NCBI GenBank assembly: GCA_902589505.1
Contig: CACITE010000006.1
Coordinates: 1 to 64,000 of the forward strand
Origin: an uncultured Pelagibacteraceae bacterium
Lineage (GTDB): Bacteria > Pseudomonadota > Alphaproteobacteria > Pelagibacterales > Pelagibacteraceae
Length of the DNA stretch: 64,000 bases
Reading direction: 5' to 3'
Shown here: positions 1 to 9,057 of the stretch, piece by piece
Position numbering within the stretch: the stretch's first letter is position 1
Layout of the letters: each line of letters starts with the position of its first letter
The notes under the pieces: model-generated
Seen by the model: the letters and a program-made list of their open reading frames with translations, nothing else
Databases searched by the model: none
What the model was told of the DNA's origin: nothing
Program-made: the position numbers and the translations under genes

Positions 1-2114
1 GTAAAAAATTTACAGTCCTTATTTAAAACTATATTTCCTCCTTTTGATATGTTGTTAATTATTTCTGCTTTAGCTTTCGCTATATCTCCTAATGTTCGAA
101 AATTCTTTAGATGAGCAGCTGAAATATTAGTAATTACCGCTATGTCTGGTCTGACCATTTTGGATAAGTTGTCTATTTCACCTTTTTTATCCATGCCTAT
201 TTCAAATACCCCGTAATCAACGTTATTTCTTAAATTAGAAAGACTTAATGGCACTCCGTATTTATTATTATAAGAGTGTGGAGAATGATAAACTTTTCCA
301 TAACTTTTAAGTGAAAAACTAACTAGATTCTTCAGAGTAGTTTTTCCAACGCTTCCTGTAATTCCTATAATTTCAGCAGAGGTTAATTCTCGTGTAGTTC
401 TAGCCAAACTATTCAAAGAATTTAGAGTGTTTTTTACTTTTATGATACGGCTGTCTGAAAGTTTTCTTATCTTTTTACTTACAACTGTTTTTATAGCTCC
501 TTTTTTTATAGCTTCTTTTACAAATTTATGACCATCATTATTTTTACCTTTAACTGCAAAAAATAAATTATTTTTCTTTATTGTTTTTGTGTTAATCGAC
601 ACCCCATTATAATTTATATTTTCTAAATTATTTTTATGAAATGCCTGATTTAATGAAAAATTACGATAGTATTTTTTTTTGTTAATTGCTCTTTTTATTA
701 TTTTTTTATCAGAAAAATTAATAGTTTTATTACCAAAATTTTGAGTTGTTTCATGTCCTTTACCAGCAATCAAAAGTATTTCGTTTACTTTTAATTCATT
801 AATCGCAGTTTCAATCGCTTTTTTTCTATCTCCAATATCAACAGCTAATTTTTTACATCCTTTTATAATTGTTTTTCTTATTTTTTTGGGATCTTCATTT
901 CTGGGATTGTCATCGGTAACAAAAACTTTTCTACAGTACTTGTTGGCAATTTTTCCCATTTTAAATCTTTTTTTCTTATCTCTATCTCCGCCGCATCCAA
1001 AAACTATAATTATTTTCTTTTTAAATTGTTTTCTTAAAGCAATTAAACATTCCTGTAGGGCTTCTGGTGTGTGTGCAAAATCTACTATAATATTTGAATT
1101 ATTGTTTAAAGTAGCAACGCATTCGAGTCTACCATTGACTGGTTTAATTTTATGTATCTTATTAAAGATATTATTTAGATCAAGACCACATTCCTTAGCT
1201 GCTAGAATTGCCATTAACAAATTTTTAATTTGGAAATATCCTACTAAAGGAACATCAAGCTTGAAGATTTTTGATTTTATCGAAATTTTAATAATCTGTT
1301 TGTTATGTTTATATTTATTTTCTAGAATTATTATATCTCCAAACTTTCTGCCGATAGTTAATGTTTTTAATCTTTTTTTAATAGCTATTTTTTTTATAAT
1401 TTTAAATTCTAAATTATCTTGATCTGTAATTATTTTAGATTTTTTACTAAGCAAATATCTGAATAAATACATTTTTGCATTAAAATAAGATTTCATATTT
1501 TTGTGGTAATCAAGATGATCGTGACTTAGGTTTGTAAAAATTCCAGTATTAATATTTAAATTATCTAGTCGCTTTTGCTCCAAGCCATGGCTTGATGCTT
1601 CCAAAATTACATTATTAATTTTTCTTTTTGCTAAAATTTGCAAGCTTTTGTGTAATGACAGAGGGTCTATTGAAGTTAAATTTGTTTTTTTTTTATATTT
1701 TTTTGAAAAAATACCTAAAGTACCTACCGTCGCTGCTGACAAATTATTTAATTTTAATATTTGGTAGAAAAAATTAGCTACTGATGTTTTTCCATTTGTT
1801 CCGGTGACAGCAATTATATTTAATGGTTTTTTCTTATAAAAATTTGCACAAGCTTCAGATAGACTTTTTCTAACATTTTTAACAAAGATAATAGGTTGCT
1901 TGTGAATTTTATTTTTTATTTTTTTTTCAGCTACAATTACAGAAGCGCCTTTTGAAATTGCATGATTGATAAAATTTGTTCCTGATTTTTTTTTTCCTTT
2001 AATTGCAAAAAAAATATAGTTTTTTTTAATTTTTCTACTATCAAAACCAATCCCACGAATATATATCTTTTGGAATTCTTTGCTAACGGATTTCAACAAT
2101 TGACCTAATAACAT
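1..2114 (-). CDS. murE-murF: MurE-MurF fusion (UDP-MurNAc-tripeptide synthetase / tripeptide-D-Ala-D-Ala ligase), partial at window edge
   Basis: Read by hand on the minus strand from ATG at 2114: no stop in frame down to position 1. MurE motifs GTNGKTS, VTDDNPRNEDP and GKGHE, followed in the same frame by MurF-like FFAVKGKNNDGHKFVKEAIKKGA and P-loop TGSVGKTT. Absent from the ORF track, probably because it runs off the window. Confidence 0.9.
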   Translation of the reverse strand, partial: MLLGQLLKSVSKEFQKIYIRGIGFDSRKIKKNYIFFAIKGKKKSGTNFINHAISKGASVIVAEKKIKNKIHKQPIIFVKNVRKSLSEACANFYKKKPLNIIAVTGTNGKTSVANFFYQILKLNNLSAATVGTLGIFSKKYKKKTNLTSIDPLSLHKSLQILAKRKINNVILEASSHGLEQKRLDNLNINTGIFTNLSHDHLDYHKNMKSYFNAKMYLFRYLLSKKSKIITDQDNLEFKIIKKIAIKKRLKTLTIGRKFGDIIILENKYKHNKQIIKISIKSKIFKLDVPLVGYFQIKNLLMAILAAKECGLDLNNIFNKIHKIKPVNGRLECVATLNNNSNIIVDFAHTPEALQECLIALRKQFKKKIIIVFGCGGDRDKKKRFKMGKIANKYCRKVFVTDDNPRNEDPKKIRKTIIKGCKKLAVDIGDRKKAIETAINELKVNEILLIAGKGHETTQNFGNKTINFSDKKIIKRAINKKKYYRNFSLNQAFHKNNLENINYNGVSINTKTIKKNNLFFAVKGKNNDGHKFVKEAIKKGAIKTVVSKKIRKLSDSRIIKVKNTLNSLNSLARTTRELTSAEIIGITGSVGKTTLKNLVSFSLKSYGKVYHSPHSYNNKYGVPLSLSNLRNNVDYGVFEIGMDKKGEIDNLSKMVRPDIAVITNISAAHLKNFRTLGDIAKAKAEIINNISKGGNIVLNKDCKFF

Positions 2115-3830
2115 TTAAAATTTGGTAGAAGCTTCTAGGTTATTTATGGCTAAAATTGGACCAATTTTTTCTATAATTTTGCCTGCTACAACAACTGTAT
2201 TCCATCCTGAGGTATTTCTAGTTTCACCTTTGTATTTGTAACCACTAGGAAATTTTTCAGAAGGTGGAAATTCATAAACATAATTTGGTGAAGGCTGTGG
2301 CTCGTCCAACATTACCAGTAATACATATTTTGGCTTACTAGCTGGAAAGAGTGCAATAAATGTATTTAATTTTTCTTTAGAATTATATTTTAAAGCTGTT
2401 CCTGTTTTACCACCAACATCATAACCTTTAATATCAGCAAAGTTTGCAGTTCCCTCATCTAAACTAACAACTTTTCGTAAAATTGAATTAATTGTGCTGC
2501 TTGTCTTCTTAGAAATAATTTTTTCTTTTTTTTTAGCAAATTTAGTATTTGTTTTTAAAATTGATGGTTTTATTTTATAACCACCATTTCCTAAAATTGC
2601 ATATGCCTTAGCAAGTTGCAGAGGGGTAGTTGTTATACCATGTCCATAAGATGATGTGGCAAGTTTACACTTTCCCCATTTAAAATTAAGTGGAGTTCCT
2701 GTTTCTTCTAGATCAAAATTGATTTTGTTAAGAAGTTCTAAAGAGTTTAAAAAATTCTTATATTTTTCAATTCCCACTTTTTGAGCAATACGAACGGCAC
2801 CTATATTGGATGATCGAATTAAAATTTGTTCTGCGTTTAAATTTTTTGGCAACTTATCGTGTTCACTAATTGTATACTTGTCACAAGTCAAACTATTTTC
2901 TAAATTTTTAAATATTGTATTTGAGTTTATTATTTTATTTTCTAAAGCTACTGCAATGGTAAAAGTTTTAAATACTGATCCTAATTCATATACTCCCAAA
3001 GTAATTTTATTAGTATAAACTTCGTCACTAATTGTAACGCGTCTATTAAGATCATAGTCTGGTAGAGAAACTAAAGACAATATTTCTCCGTTTTCTACAT
3101 CCATCAAAACTGCACCGCTTCCTTTATTTTTAAAATCTGACTCGGCCTGTTTTAATTCTTTTCTAATCAAATGTTGTAAGTTTGAATCTAAAGTTAAAGA
3201 TAGAGGCAAATCAATTTTTTCTTTGTTGTTTAAACTTTCATTAAGAAATCGCTCTATTCCTGATATGCCCGTATTAACATCATCTGTTTGACCTAAAACA
3301 TGACTGAAAAGGCTTTTTTGAGGATAAATCCTTGAAGGTTTTGGTTCAAAATAAAAAGCTTTATTACCCATTAACCAAAATTTTTCCTTCATTTTCGGTG
3401 TTAGTCTTTTTCCAATATAAAAAAAATCTTCTTTATTTAATTTTTTTTTAATTTGATTAAGATCCAATTCAGGAAACTGAAGTCCTAATTTGATTATTAA
3501 ATTTTTTTTTTCTTTTTTTTTTAATAATTCTGGTCTTATTCCAACATCGTAAAGAATAACATTAGTAGCTAGCACTGCACCATTTCTATCAACTATATCT
3601 CTTCTGGTCTTCAAGTATTCGCTTTGTTTGCTTTGGCTATAAAAACTTTTTTCCGCTGATAAAGACAAATAAAATATTTTAATGCTAAAAATGACAATTA
3701 AACTAAAAAAAATAAAGGATAAAAAAGTAACTCTATTTAGTGAAATTTTAACTTTATTATGCTTATTTTTGTCAGTAAGCTCAGACTCTGTATAATCTTC
3801 AAAGTAGAAACTTTTTTTTTTGTATTTCAT
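2115..3830 (-). CDS. ftsI: Peptidoglycan D,D-transpeptidase FtsI (PBP3/PBP2-like)
   Basis: ORF 2115..3866; SVFK and KTGTA transpeptidase motifs; start at internal MKYKKKSF (3830) is more likely than 3866, which overlaps the upstream gene. Stop abuts the murE ATG. Confidence 0.93.
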   Translation of the reverse strand: MKYKKKSFYFEDYTESELTDKNKHNKVKISLNRVTFLSFIFFSLIVIFSIKIFYLSLSAEKSFYSQSKQSEYLKTRRDIVDRNGAVLATNVILYDVGIRPELLKKKEKKNLIIKLGLQFPELDLNQIKKKLNKEDFFYIGKRLTPKMKEKFWLMGNKAFYFEPKPSRIYPQKSLFSHVLGQTDDVNTGISGIERFLNESLNNKEKIDLPLSLTLDSNLQHLIRKELKQAESDFKNKGSGAVLMDVENGEILSLVSLPDYDLNRRVTISDEVYTNKITLGVYELGSVFKTFTIAVALENKIINSNTIFKNLENSLTCDKYTISEHDKLPKNLNAEQILIRSSNIGAVRIAQKVGIEKYKNFLNSLELLNKINFDLEETGTPLNFKWGKCKLATSSYGHGITTTPLQLAKAYAILGNGGYKIKPSILKTNTKFAKKKEKIISKKTSSTINSILRKVVSLDEGTANFADIKGYDVGGKTGTALKYNSKEKLNTFIALFPASKPKYVLLVMLDEPQPSPNYVYEFPPSEKFPSGYKYKGETRNTSGWNTVVVAGKIIEKIGPILAINNLEASTKF

Positions 3831-3837
3831 TAAAAAA

Positions 3838-4554
3838 TTATTTTCCAGGTATAACAGGCATGCCAAAAAAAACTTTTGCTACTTGCACAGCGGTCCATCT
3901 ACCTATTCTTTCCAATGTGAGTGTGTCTTTAGGAGAATTGTAGATATTTTTTAATTCTTCTTTTTTTTGTTCTATTTTGTTTATAACTTCTTTTTTTATT
4001 TCACCCGGAATAGCTTTTGGCTCAGAATATAGAGCTTGAAGACGTTCTATCTCATCCCGTTTTTTTTGAATACGTGAAATAGTCTCTAGTTTTACAGATT
4101 TTAATAATTTTTTCTTGTTGGTTTTTATATTTTCTAATTTATTACTTCTATTTAAACTTTGATTTTCTTTATTTAAGTGCTCAATTTGTGATTTCTGATA
4201 TGTAGCAAAGTTATTATCTAAATATTCTTTTGCCAATAGCGATATGTTTTCTGGAGATGTAAGCACTTCATGATCTAAAATTTCTTGATCTAAATTAAAT
4301 TTAACTACATTAATTGATGCTTTTAAATTATTAATTTCTTTTTCTAAATTTCTTGTTTCATTTTTTATTACTGATACTAAAAATAAACCGCACACAAATA
4401 GAATTGTCATTAAAGAATATTTTTTTACAGAATTTTTTGCTTTTATATTAGGTATAGCATTTTTCCATTTGTCTTGATTAATTCGATCATTTGTAATTCC
4501 CGTTTCTATTTTATTTATTGGTAAAGAATTAACCCATTTGTCTTGATTTATCAT
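3838..4554 (-). CDS. Candidate FtsL-like division protein (one TM + coiled coil), unusually long
   Basis: Lies between rsmH and ftsI, the FtsL position; single hydrophobic segment (SLMTILFVCGLFLVSVI) followed by a long coiled coil. No sequence-level FtsL match could be verified. Confidence 0.6.
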   Translation of the reverse strand: MINQDKWVNSLPINKIETGITNDRINQDKWKNAIPNIKAKNSVKKYSLMTILFVCGLFLVSVIKNETRNLEKEINNLKASINVVKFNLDQEILDHEVLTSPENISLLAKEYLDNNFATYQKSQIEHLNKENQSLNRSNKLENIKTNKKKLLKSVKLETISRIQKKRDEIERLQALYSEPKAIPGEIKKEVINKIEQKKEELKNIYNSPKDTLTLERIGRWTAVQVAKVFFGMPVIPGK

Positions 4555-5562
4555 ATTTGAGTTCCTTCAAGACGAAAATAGTTTATAAATTTATTTTTGA
4601 ATTCATCAGGATTTAAAAAATCATTATTATTTCTCACCGCATATCTGAGTTTCGCAGAGCGTGAACGAATATTTTTTTCTATTTCATTTAAATCAGCAAC
4701 TAGTGGTTTTTTAGATACTGATTTGAACAAACTAAAATTTTTCTCAGGAGGCAGATATCTTGACGGATTTTTTTTTAATTTTGAATATAAATTAAAAAAA
4801 TTTTTAACTATTTTATCTTCCAAAGAATGAAAACTTAAAACAACTAATATTCCCCCATTTGAAAGAAGTTTGGTAGCTTTGATTAACCCCGTTATTAATT
4901 CTGTTAATTCTTGATTAACCAGTATTCGTATTGCTTGAAATGTTTTTGTTGCTGGATTTTTTTTATGATTTTTGTTTTTCTTTTTTGCACTATTAATTAT
5001 AGAAGCAAGTTCTTTTGAAGTTTTTATTGGATTAATTATTCGATGTTTATCAATTTTATTCGCAATAATTTTTCCATCTTTTTCTTCTCCAAAAACTTTT
5101 ATTATTGTAGACAAATGTTCTTTTTCAAAATTATTAATAACATCGTATGCCGAGAACTTATTTATTCCCATCTCCATATTCAAAAGACCTTTTGAATTAA
5201 AAGAAAAGCCTCTTTCTTCGTCAGATAATTGAAAAGATGAAAGACCTAGATCAAATATTATAGCTTTGGGTTTAAAACTTTTTTTTAACCACTTGATTTA
5301 AATTGCTAAATTTCTCTTGATAAAAATTGAATCTCTTTGGAAATTTTTTTTCTAAAAGATTTGCATATTTTTTTGTTAATTTATCTCTATCGAAAGCTAA
5401 AACCCTAGTGTCAGGAAATTTTAATATTGCTTCGGAGTAGCCGCCGCCTCCAAAAGTGCAGTCAATAAAAGTGCCACCATGTTGAGGGGATATAATGCTT
5501 AATACTTGATTGAGCATCACTGGATAATGTTTTGTATTTTCCAATGACATGGTGGCATTCAT
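4551..5562 (-). CDS. rsmH: 16S rRNA (cytosine1402-N4)-methyltransferase RsmH, interrupted by one apparent frameshift near 5274-5288
   Basis: Track ORFs 5272..5700 (HYPVMLNQVL...FIDCTFGGGGYSEAIL) and 4551..5183 (FHSLEDKIVK) are the two halves; removing one A from the A8 tract restores ...KKSFKPKAIIFDLGLSSFQLSDEERGFSF.... Confidence 0.88.
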
Positions 5563-5584
5563 AAATTTCTCTTCTATCTTGCAT

Positions 5585-7090
5585 TTAATTTTTTTGTCTT
5601 CGTAAAAAAGCTGGTATTTCAAAATCTTCCTCCAAGTTAGACTCATCAAACATTTCGGGTTCTTTTGTTTCATCTTCTTTTTCGGAATTTGAATTTTCAA
5701 ATATCTTCAAATCTTTCTCACTATTATCTTCATTATTGAATAAATTATTTTCTAAATCATTTGAAAACAATTCTGGAGATGCCAATTCAATGCTATCCAC
5801 TTCAAAACTTGGAGTATTAGAATCCTGTCTTAAATCTTCAGATTCATTCTCTAAATTTTGAAGATAGGCTGCATTTTCTATTGAAATATTTCCTATAGGA
5901 GCCTCATCTAAAACTTCTTCTTTATTACTTTGAGCAGTTTGTTGATGTTGAACATTGACTTTTTCTTCTTCAATAGCTTTGCTTAAATCTAAAGCAGTGG
6001 CTCCTTCTGTTGCATTTAAAGTTGGTTGATTCATTGCTACTGTATTAATCGAATGATCTGAATAACCAACATTCCTATTTTGTAGTCTGTGAACCATGCT
6101 TATAACTGGTTTTGATTGTGGAGATTGATTGTCTAATGAAGTTGCAACAATAGATACGCGAATTTTTCCAGTTAAAGTCTCATCTTCTATAGAACCAAAT
6201 ATTAATTCTGCCTCAGGATCTACTTCTGCTCTAATTTTATTTGTAACTTCGTCTACCTCAAACATAGTAAGATCATTACCACCAGTAATATTCACTAAAA
6301 GTCCTTTTGCACCTTTTAAAGAATATTCATCTATTAAAGGATTATTAAGTGCAGCATTTGTAGCTTCTTGAGCTCTCTTTTCTCCTTCAGCTTCACCTGT
6401 TCCCATCATTGCTTTGCCCATACCTTTCATGATTGTTTCGACATCAGCAAAATCCAAATTTACCAAACCAGGTCTTACCATCAAATCTGTAACGCTTTGA
6501 ACGCCAGATTTTAAAACATCATTCGATAAACCAAAAGAATCTTTGAAGGTTGTTTTCTCGTTAATAATTTTAAATAAGTTTTGATTTGGAACAACAATAT
6601 TTGTATCTAAATGTTTTTTTAATTCTTCTAATCCTTGAAGAGCAATTCTCATTTTTTTTGGCCCTTCATAAGAAAAGGGAAGTGTCACAACACCAACTGT
6701 AAGTATATTTAATTCTTTTGCTGCTCTAGCAATCACGTGTGCAGCGCCAGTCCCTGTGCCTCCCCCCATGCCAGCAGTTATAAAAACCATATTGCTTCCT
6801 TTAATATAATCGACAATATCGTTTAGAGATTCTTCTGCTGCCGCCTGGCCAATTTCATGTTTCGCACCAGCACCTAAACCTTTTGTTAAATTTGTTCCCA
6901 GTTGAATCTTGGCTTCGGCTTTGTTGTTTTTTAAATCTTGAGCATCGGTATTTATTGCTACAAATTCTACTCCTTGCATCCCTGCTTCAATCATACCGTT
7001 AAGAGCGTTTCCTCCAGCTCCTCCAACTCCTAGGACTAAAATTCTTGGTTTTAATTCTCTTAATTCTGGACCTTTAATATTAATTGTCAT
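5585..7090 (-). CDS. ftsZ: Cell division protein FtsZ
   Basis: GGGTGTG tubulin signature (ITAGMGGGTGTGAA); C-terminal conserved peptide DFEIPAFLRRQ. Confidence 0.98.
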   Translation of the reverse strand: MTINIKGPELRELKPRILVLGVGGAGGNALNGMIEAGMQGVEFVAINTDAQDLKNNKAEAKIQLGTNLTKGLGAGAKHEIGQAAAEESLNDIVDYIKGSNMVFITAGMGGGTGTGAAHVIARAAKELNILTVGVVTLPFSYEGPKKMRIALQGLEELKKHLDTNIVVPNQNLFKIINEKTTFKDSFGLSNDVLKSGVQSVTDLMVRPGLVNLDFADVETIMKGMGKAMMGTGEAEGEKRAQEATNAALNNPLIDEYSLKGAKGLLVNITGGNDLTMFEVDEVTNKIRAEVDPEAELIFGSIEDETLTGKIRVSIVATSLDNQSPQSKPVISMVHRLQNRNVGYSDHSINTVAMNQPTLNATEGATALDLSKAIEEEKVNVQHQQTAQSNKEEVLDEAPIGNISIENAAYLQNLENESEDLRQDSNTPSFEVDSIELASPELFSNDLENNLFNNEDNSEKDLKIFENSNSEKEDETKEPEMFDESNLEEDFEIPAFLRRQKN

Positions 7091-7551
7091 TTCCCCTCCT
7101 TTTTAAATTGATTTTCCCATTTAAGACTTGCTCTATTCAAATTGGCTTTTTTTCTAGCCTGTATTTTGAATTTTTCAAAAAGTTTAGGTTCCCAAATTTG
7201 AAAAGTTGATCCTTGACCTACAAAAAGCATTACTTGTTTAATTTTTGCATGGTTTAATAATTTGTCTGGTATAGAAATTCTACCTTCGCTATCAAACTGA
7301 AGATTAACACTTTCAGCTAAGACTGAAGTTGCAAAAATATCTCTCTTTTCTTCAAATGGATTTAACGAATCTATAGATTCAGAAAGTTTTTCTATTCTAT
7401 TTTGTGGACATCCCTCAATAGCAAAATTGTTAAAAGATGGATAACAAACAACACCATTATAACCCATGCTACTCAAGTGAGATCTAAAACTGGCTGGCAC
7501 TGACACCCTCCACTTTTTGTCTAATTTGTTTTCGTACGTAGATAAAAACAT
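7087..7551 (-). CDS. mraZ: Transcriptional regulator MraZ
   Basis: MFLSTYENKLDKKWRVSVPASFR typical MraZ N-terminus; second SpoVT/AbrB-like repeat; 4-nt overlap with ftsZ. Confidence 0.96.
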   Translation of the reverse strand: MFLSTYENKLDKKWRVSVPASFRSHLSSMGYNGVVCYPSFNNFAIEGCPQNRIEKLSESIDSLNPFEEKRDIFATSVLAESVNLQFDSEGRISIPDKLLNHAKIKQVMLFVGQGSTFQIWEPKLFEKFKIQARKKANLNRASLKWENQFKKEGK

Positions 7552-7633
7552 ATTTTTTTAAGTCAAAGACACCCCAGGAAAAACCATTGCTAAATCTATG
7601 ATTTATTTTCCTTGGCACCATATCCCCCTCCTT

Positions 7634-7676
7634 TGGGAATACATGGGATAATATGGGTTTTCAACCTACGCGTCAA
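7634..7676 (-). promoter_or_regulatory. mraZ promoter (TTGACG-17 nt-TATTAT) with three MraZ-box-like repeats
   Basis: Plus strand cgtcaa (7671-7676) = -35 TTGACG, ataata (7648-7653) = -10 TATTAT, 17-nt spacer; TGGG at 7634, 7644 and 7654 at exactly 10-bp period. Confidence 0.8.
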
Positions 7677-7829
7677 TACCTTAATTTTTGGGTTTTTTCT
7701 TCAAAAAAGCCATATTTTCTTAGAAATACTAAAAGTTGATTTTTAAGTACATTTTTGAATCATTAAGGAATCAAAACATGAACACTTGTTATTTTTCTAA
7801 TTTATGTTGTGTAGATATATTTAAGAATG

Positions 7830-8188
7830 GCCAGACAATCTGTAAGCCGGGTTCTGTCATTCAAATTAGTCATTTGTCTGGGGTTAAATTCGCATTTAAC
7901 CTCTAGCAACCAACCCAGATAGCTAACTAAGAACTGTTTTCGGCTATAAAAGCCATGCTATCTCTATTTGGTCTTGCTCCCGGTGGGGTTTTCCATGCGT
8001 TTTTTGTTACCAAAAAACCGGTGTGCTCTTACCACACCTTTTCACCCTTGCCTTGATCAGGCGGTTTATTTTCTGTGGCACTATCCCTAAGGTCACCCTC
8101 GCCAGATGTTATCTGGCACCGCGTTCCTAAAGAGCCCGGACTTTCCTCTCTTGTTTGTTCAACAAAAGCGACCAATCAATTGTCTGGC
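7830..8188 (-). ncRNA. rnpB: RNase P RNA, bacterial type A
   Basis: Minus strand 5' GCCAGACAATTGATTGGTCGC..., GAGGAAAGTCCGGGCTC, ...AGAACCCGGCTTACAGATTGTCTGGC 3'; complementary termini (P1). Confidence 0.95.
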
Positions 8189-8220
8189 AAAACACTAATT
8201 AATGAAGAAAAGTGAACAAA

Positions 8221-8955
8221 TCAAGGGTTATTTATAGATTTTTGTAGATTTTGTGCAATAACGAGACACTCTTTATCTAAAACTCCGTTAATTAGTCCTT
8301 TTCTATAGTGTCTTTGAAAAGCCTTCAAAGTTTTAACATAAAACGTCTTGTTTGTTGGAGAAAAACAATACCCAATTTTTTTTAAATATTTTACAAATTT
8401 TTTTTTATCTTTCGTTTTATCTATCTTAACTTTTCTTAATCTTTTTAATGAATTAAGTTTTTGACAATGCCAAATTCCAATATTTTTTTTAGCTAATTTT
8501 GACCAAGGGAATTTTTCACCTGGATCAATTTTTCTTTGTGGAGCCACATCAGAGTGACCAACAACATTTTTACTTTTTATTTTATATTTTTTAATTAATT
8601 TTTTACAAATATTTATTAAACTCAATAATTGTCGCTTTTTAAAGCTTGTATAACCAAATTTATGTCCTTTATTAACCAGTTCAATACCAATAGAATTTTT
8701 ATTTATGTTCTTATATCCTCCCCAGCATGATTTTCCCGCATGCCAGGCAGTCATGTGATCAGGTACCATTCTGTAAATTTTTCCACTTTGATTTATTAAA
8801 TAGTGGCTGCTAACTTTTGATTGTGGATTGCTTAGTCTAAGTAGAGATTCACGTTCAGATTGCATTCCTGTATAGTGTATTACAATTATCTTTATTGAAT
8901 TAGCTGTTCTTTTGTTTTGATCAAAATTTGGAGAGTAATAACTGTTTATTTTCAT
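8221..8955 (-). CDS. N-acetylmuramoyl-L-alanine amidase (AmpD/Amidase_2 family)
   Basis: IVIHYTGMQ...SSHYLI...AWHAGKS...SIGIELVN...GHSDVAPQRKIDPGEKFPW. Confidence 0.93.
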   Translation of the reverse strand: MKINSYYSPNFDQNKRTANSIKIIVIHYTGMQSERESLLRLSNPQSKVSSHYLINQSGKIYRMVPDHMTAWHAGKSCWGGYKNINKNSIGIELVNKGHKFGYTSFKKRQLLSLINICKKLIKKYKIKSKNVVGHSDVAPQRKIDPGEKFPWSKLAKKNIGIWHCQKLNSLKRLRKVKIDKTKDKKKFVKYLKKIGYCFSPTNKTFYVKTLKAFQRHYRKGLINGVLDKECLVIAQNLQKSINNP

Positions 8956-9057
8956 CTTGATAACATTTCACCAAAAACTTATAAATACAACCTAATGTTG
9001 TCTTAATTTATCTGTTTACTGTTAGTAGATAATATATATAGCATTAGAATTGAACAA

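Noticed and set aside
886-1422. Plus-strand 178-aa ORF
   Set aside because: Antisense to the continuous MurE-MurF frame; hydrophobic low-complexity sequence typical of reverse-strand AT-rich coding DNA.
3831-3866. N-terminal extension of the ftsI ORF (MACLLYLENNFL)
   Set aside because: Overlaps the 3' end of the upstream ftsL-like gene; the start at 3830 fits better.
5274-5288. Programmed -1 frameshift at A AAA AAG in rsmH
   Set aside because: The required shift is +1; a -1 slip reads VLNPKL* and stops.
7830-8188. Large structured intergenic block as a possible novel RNA
   Set aside because: Recognisable as RNase P RNA from its conserved core and complementary ends.
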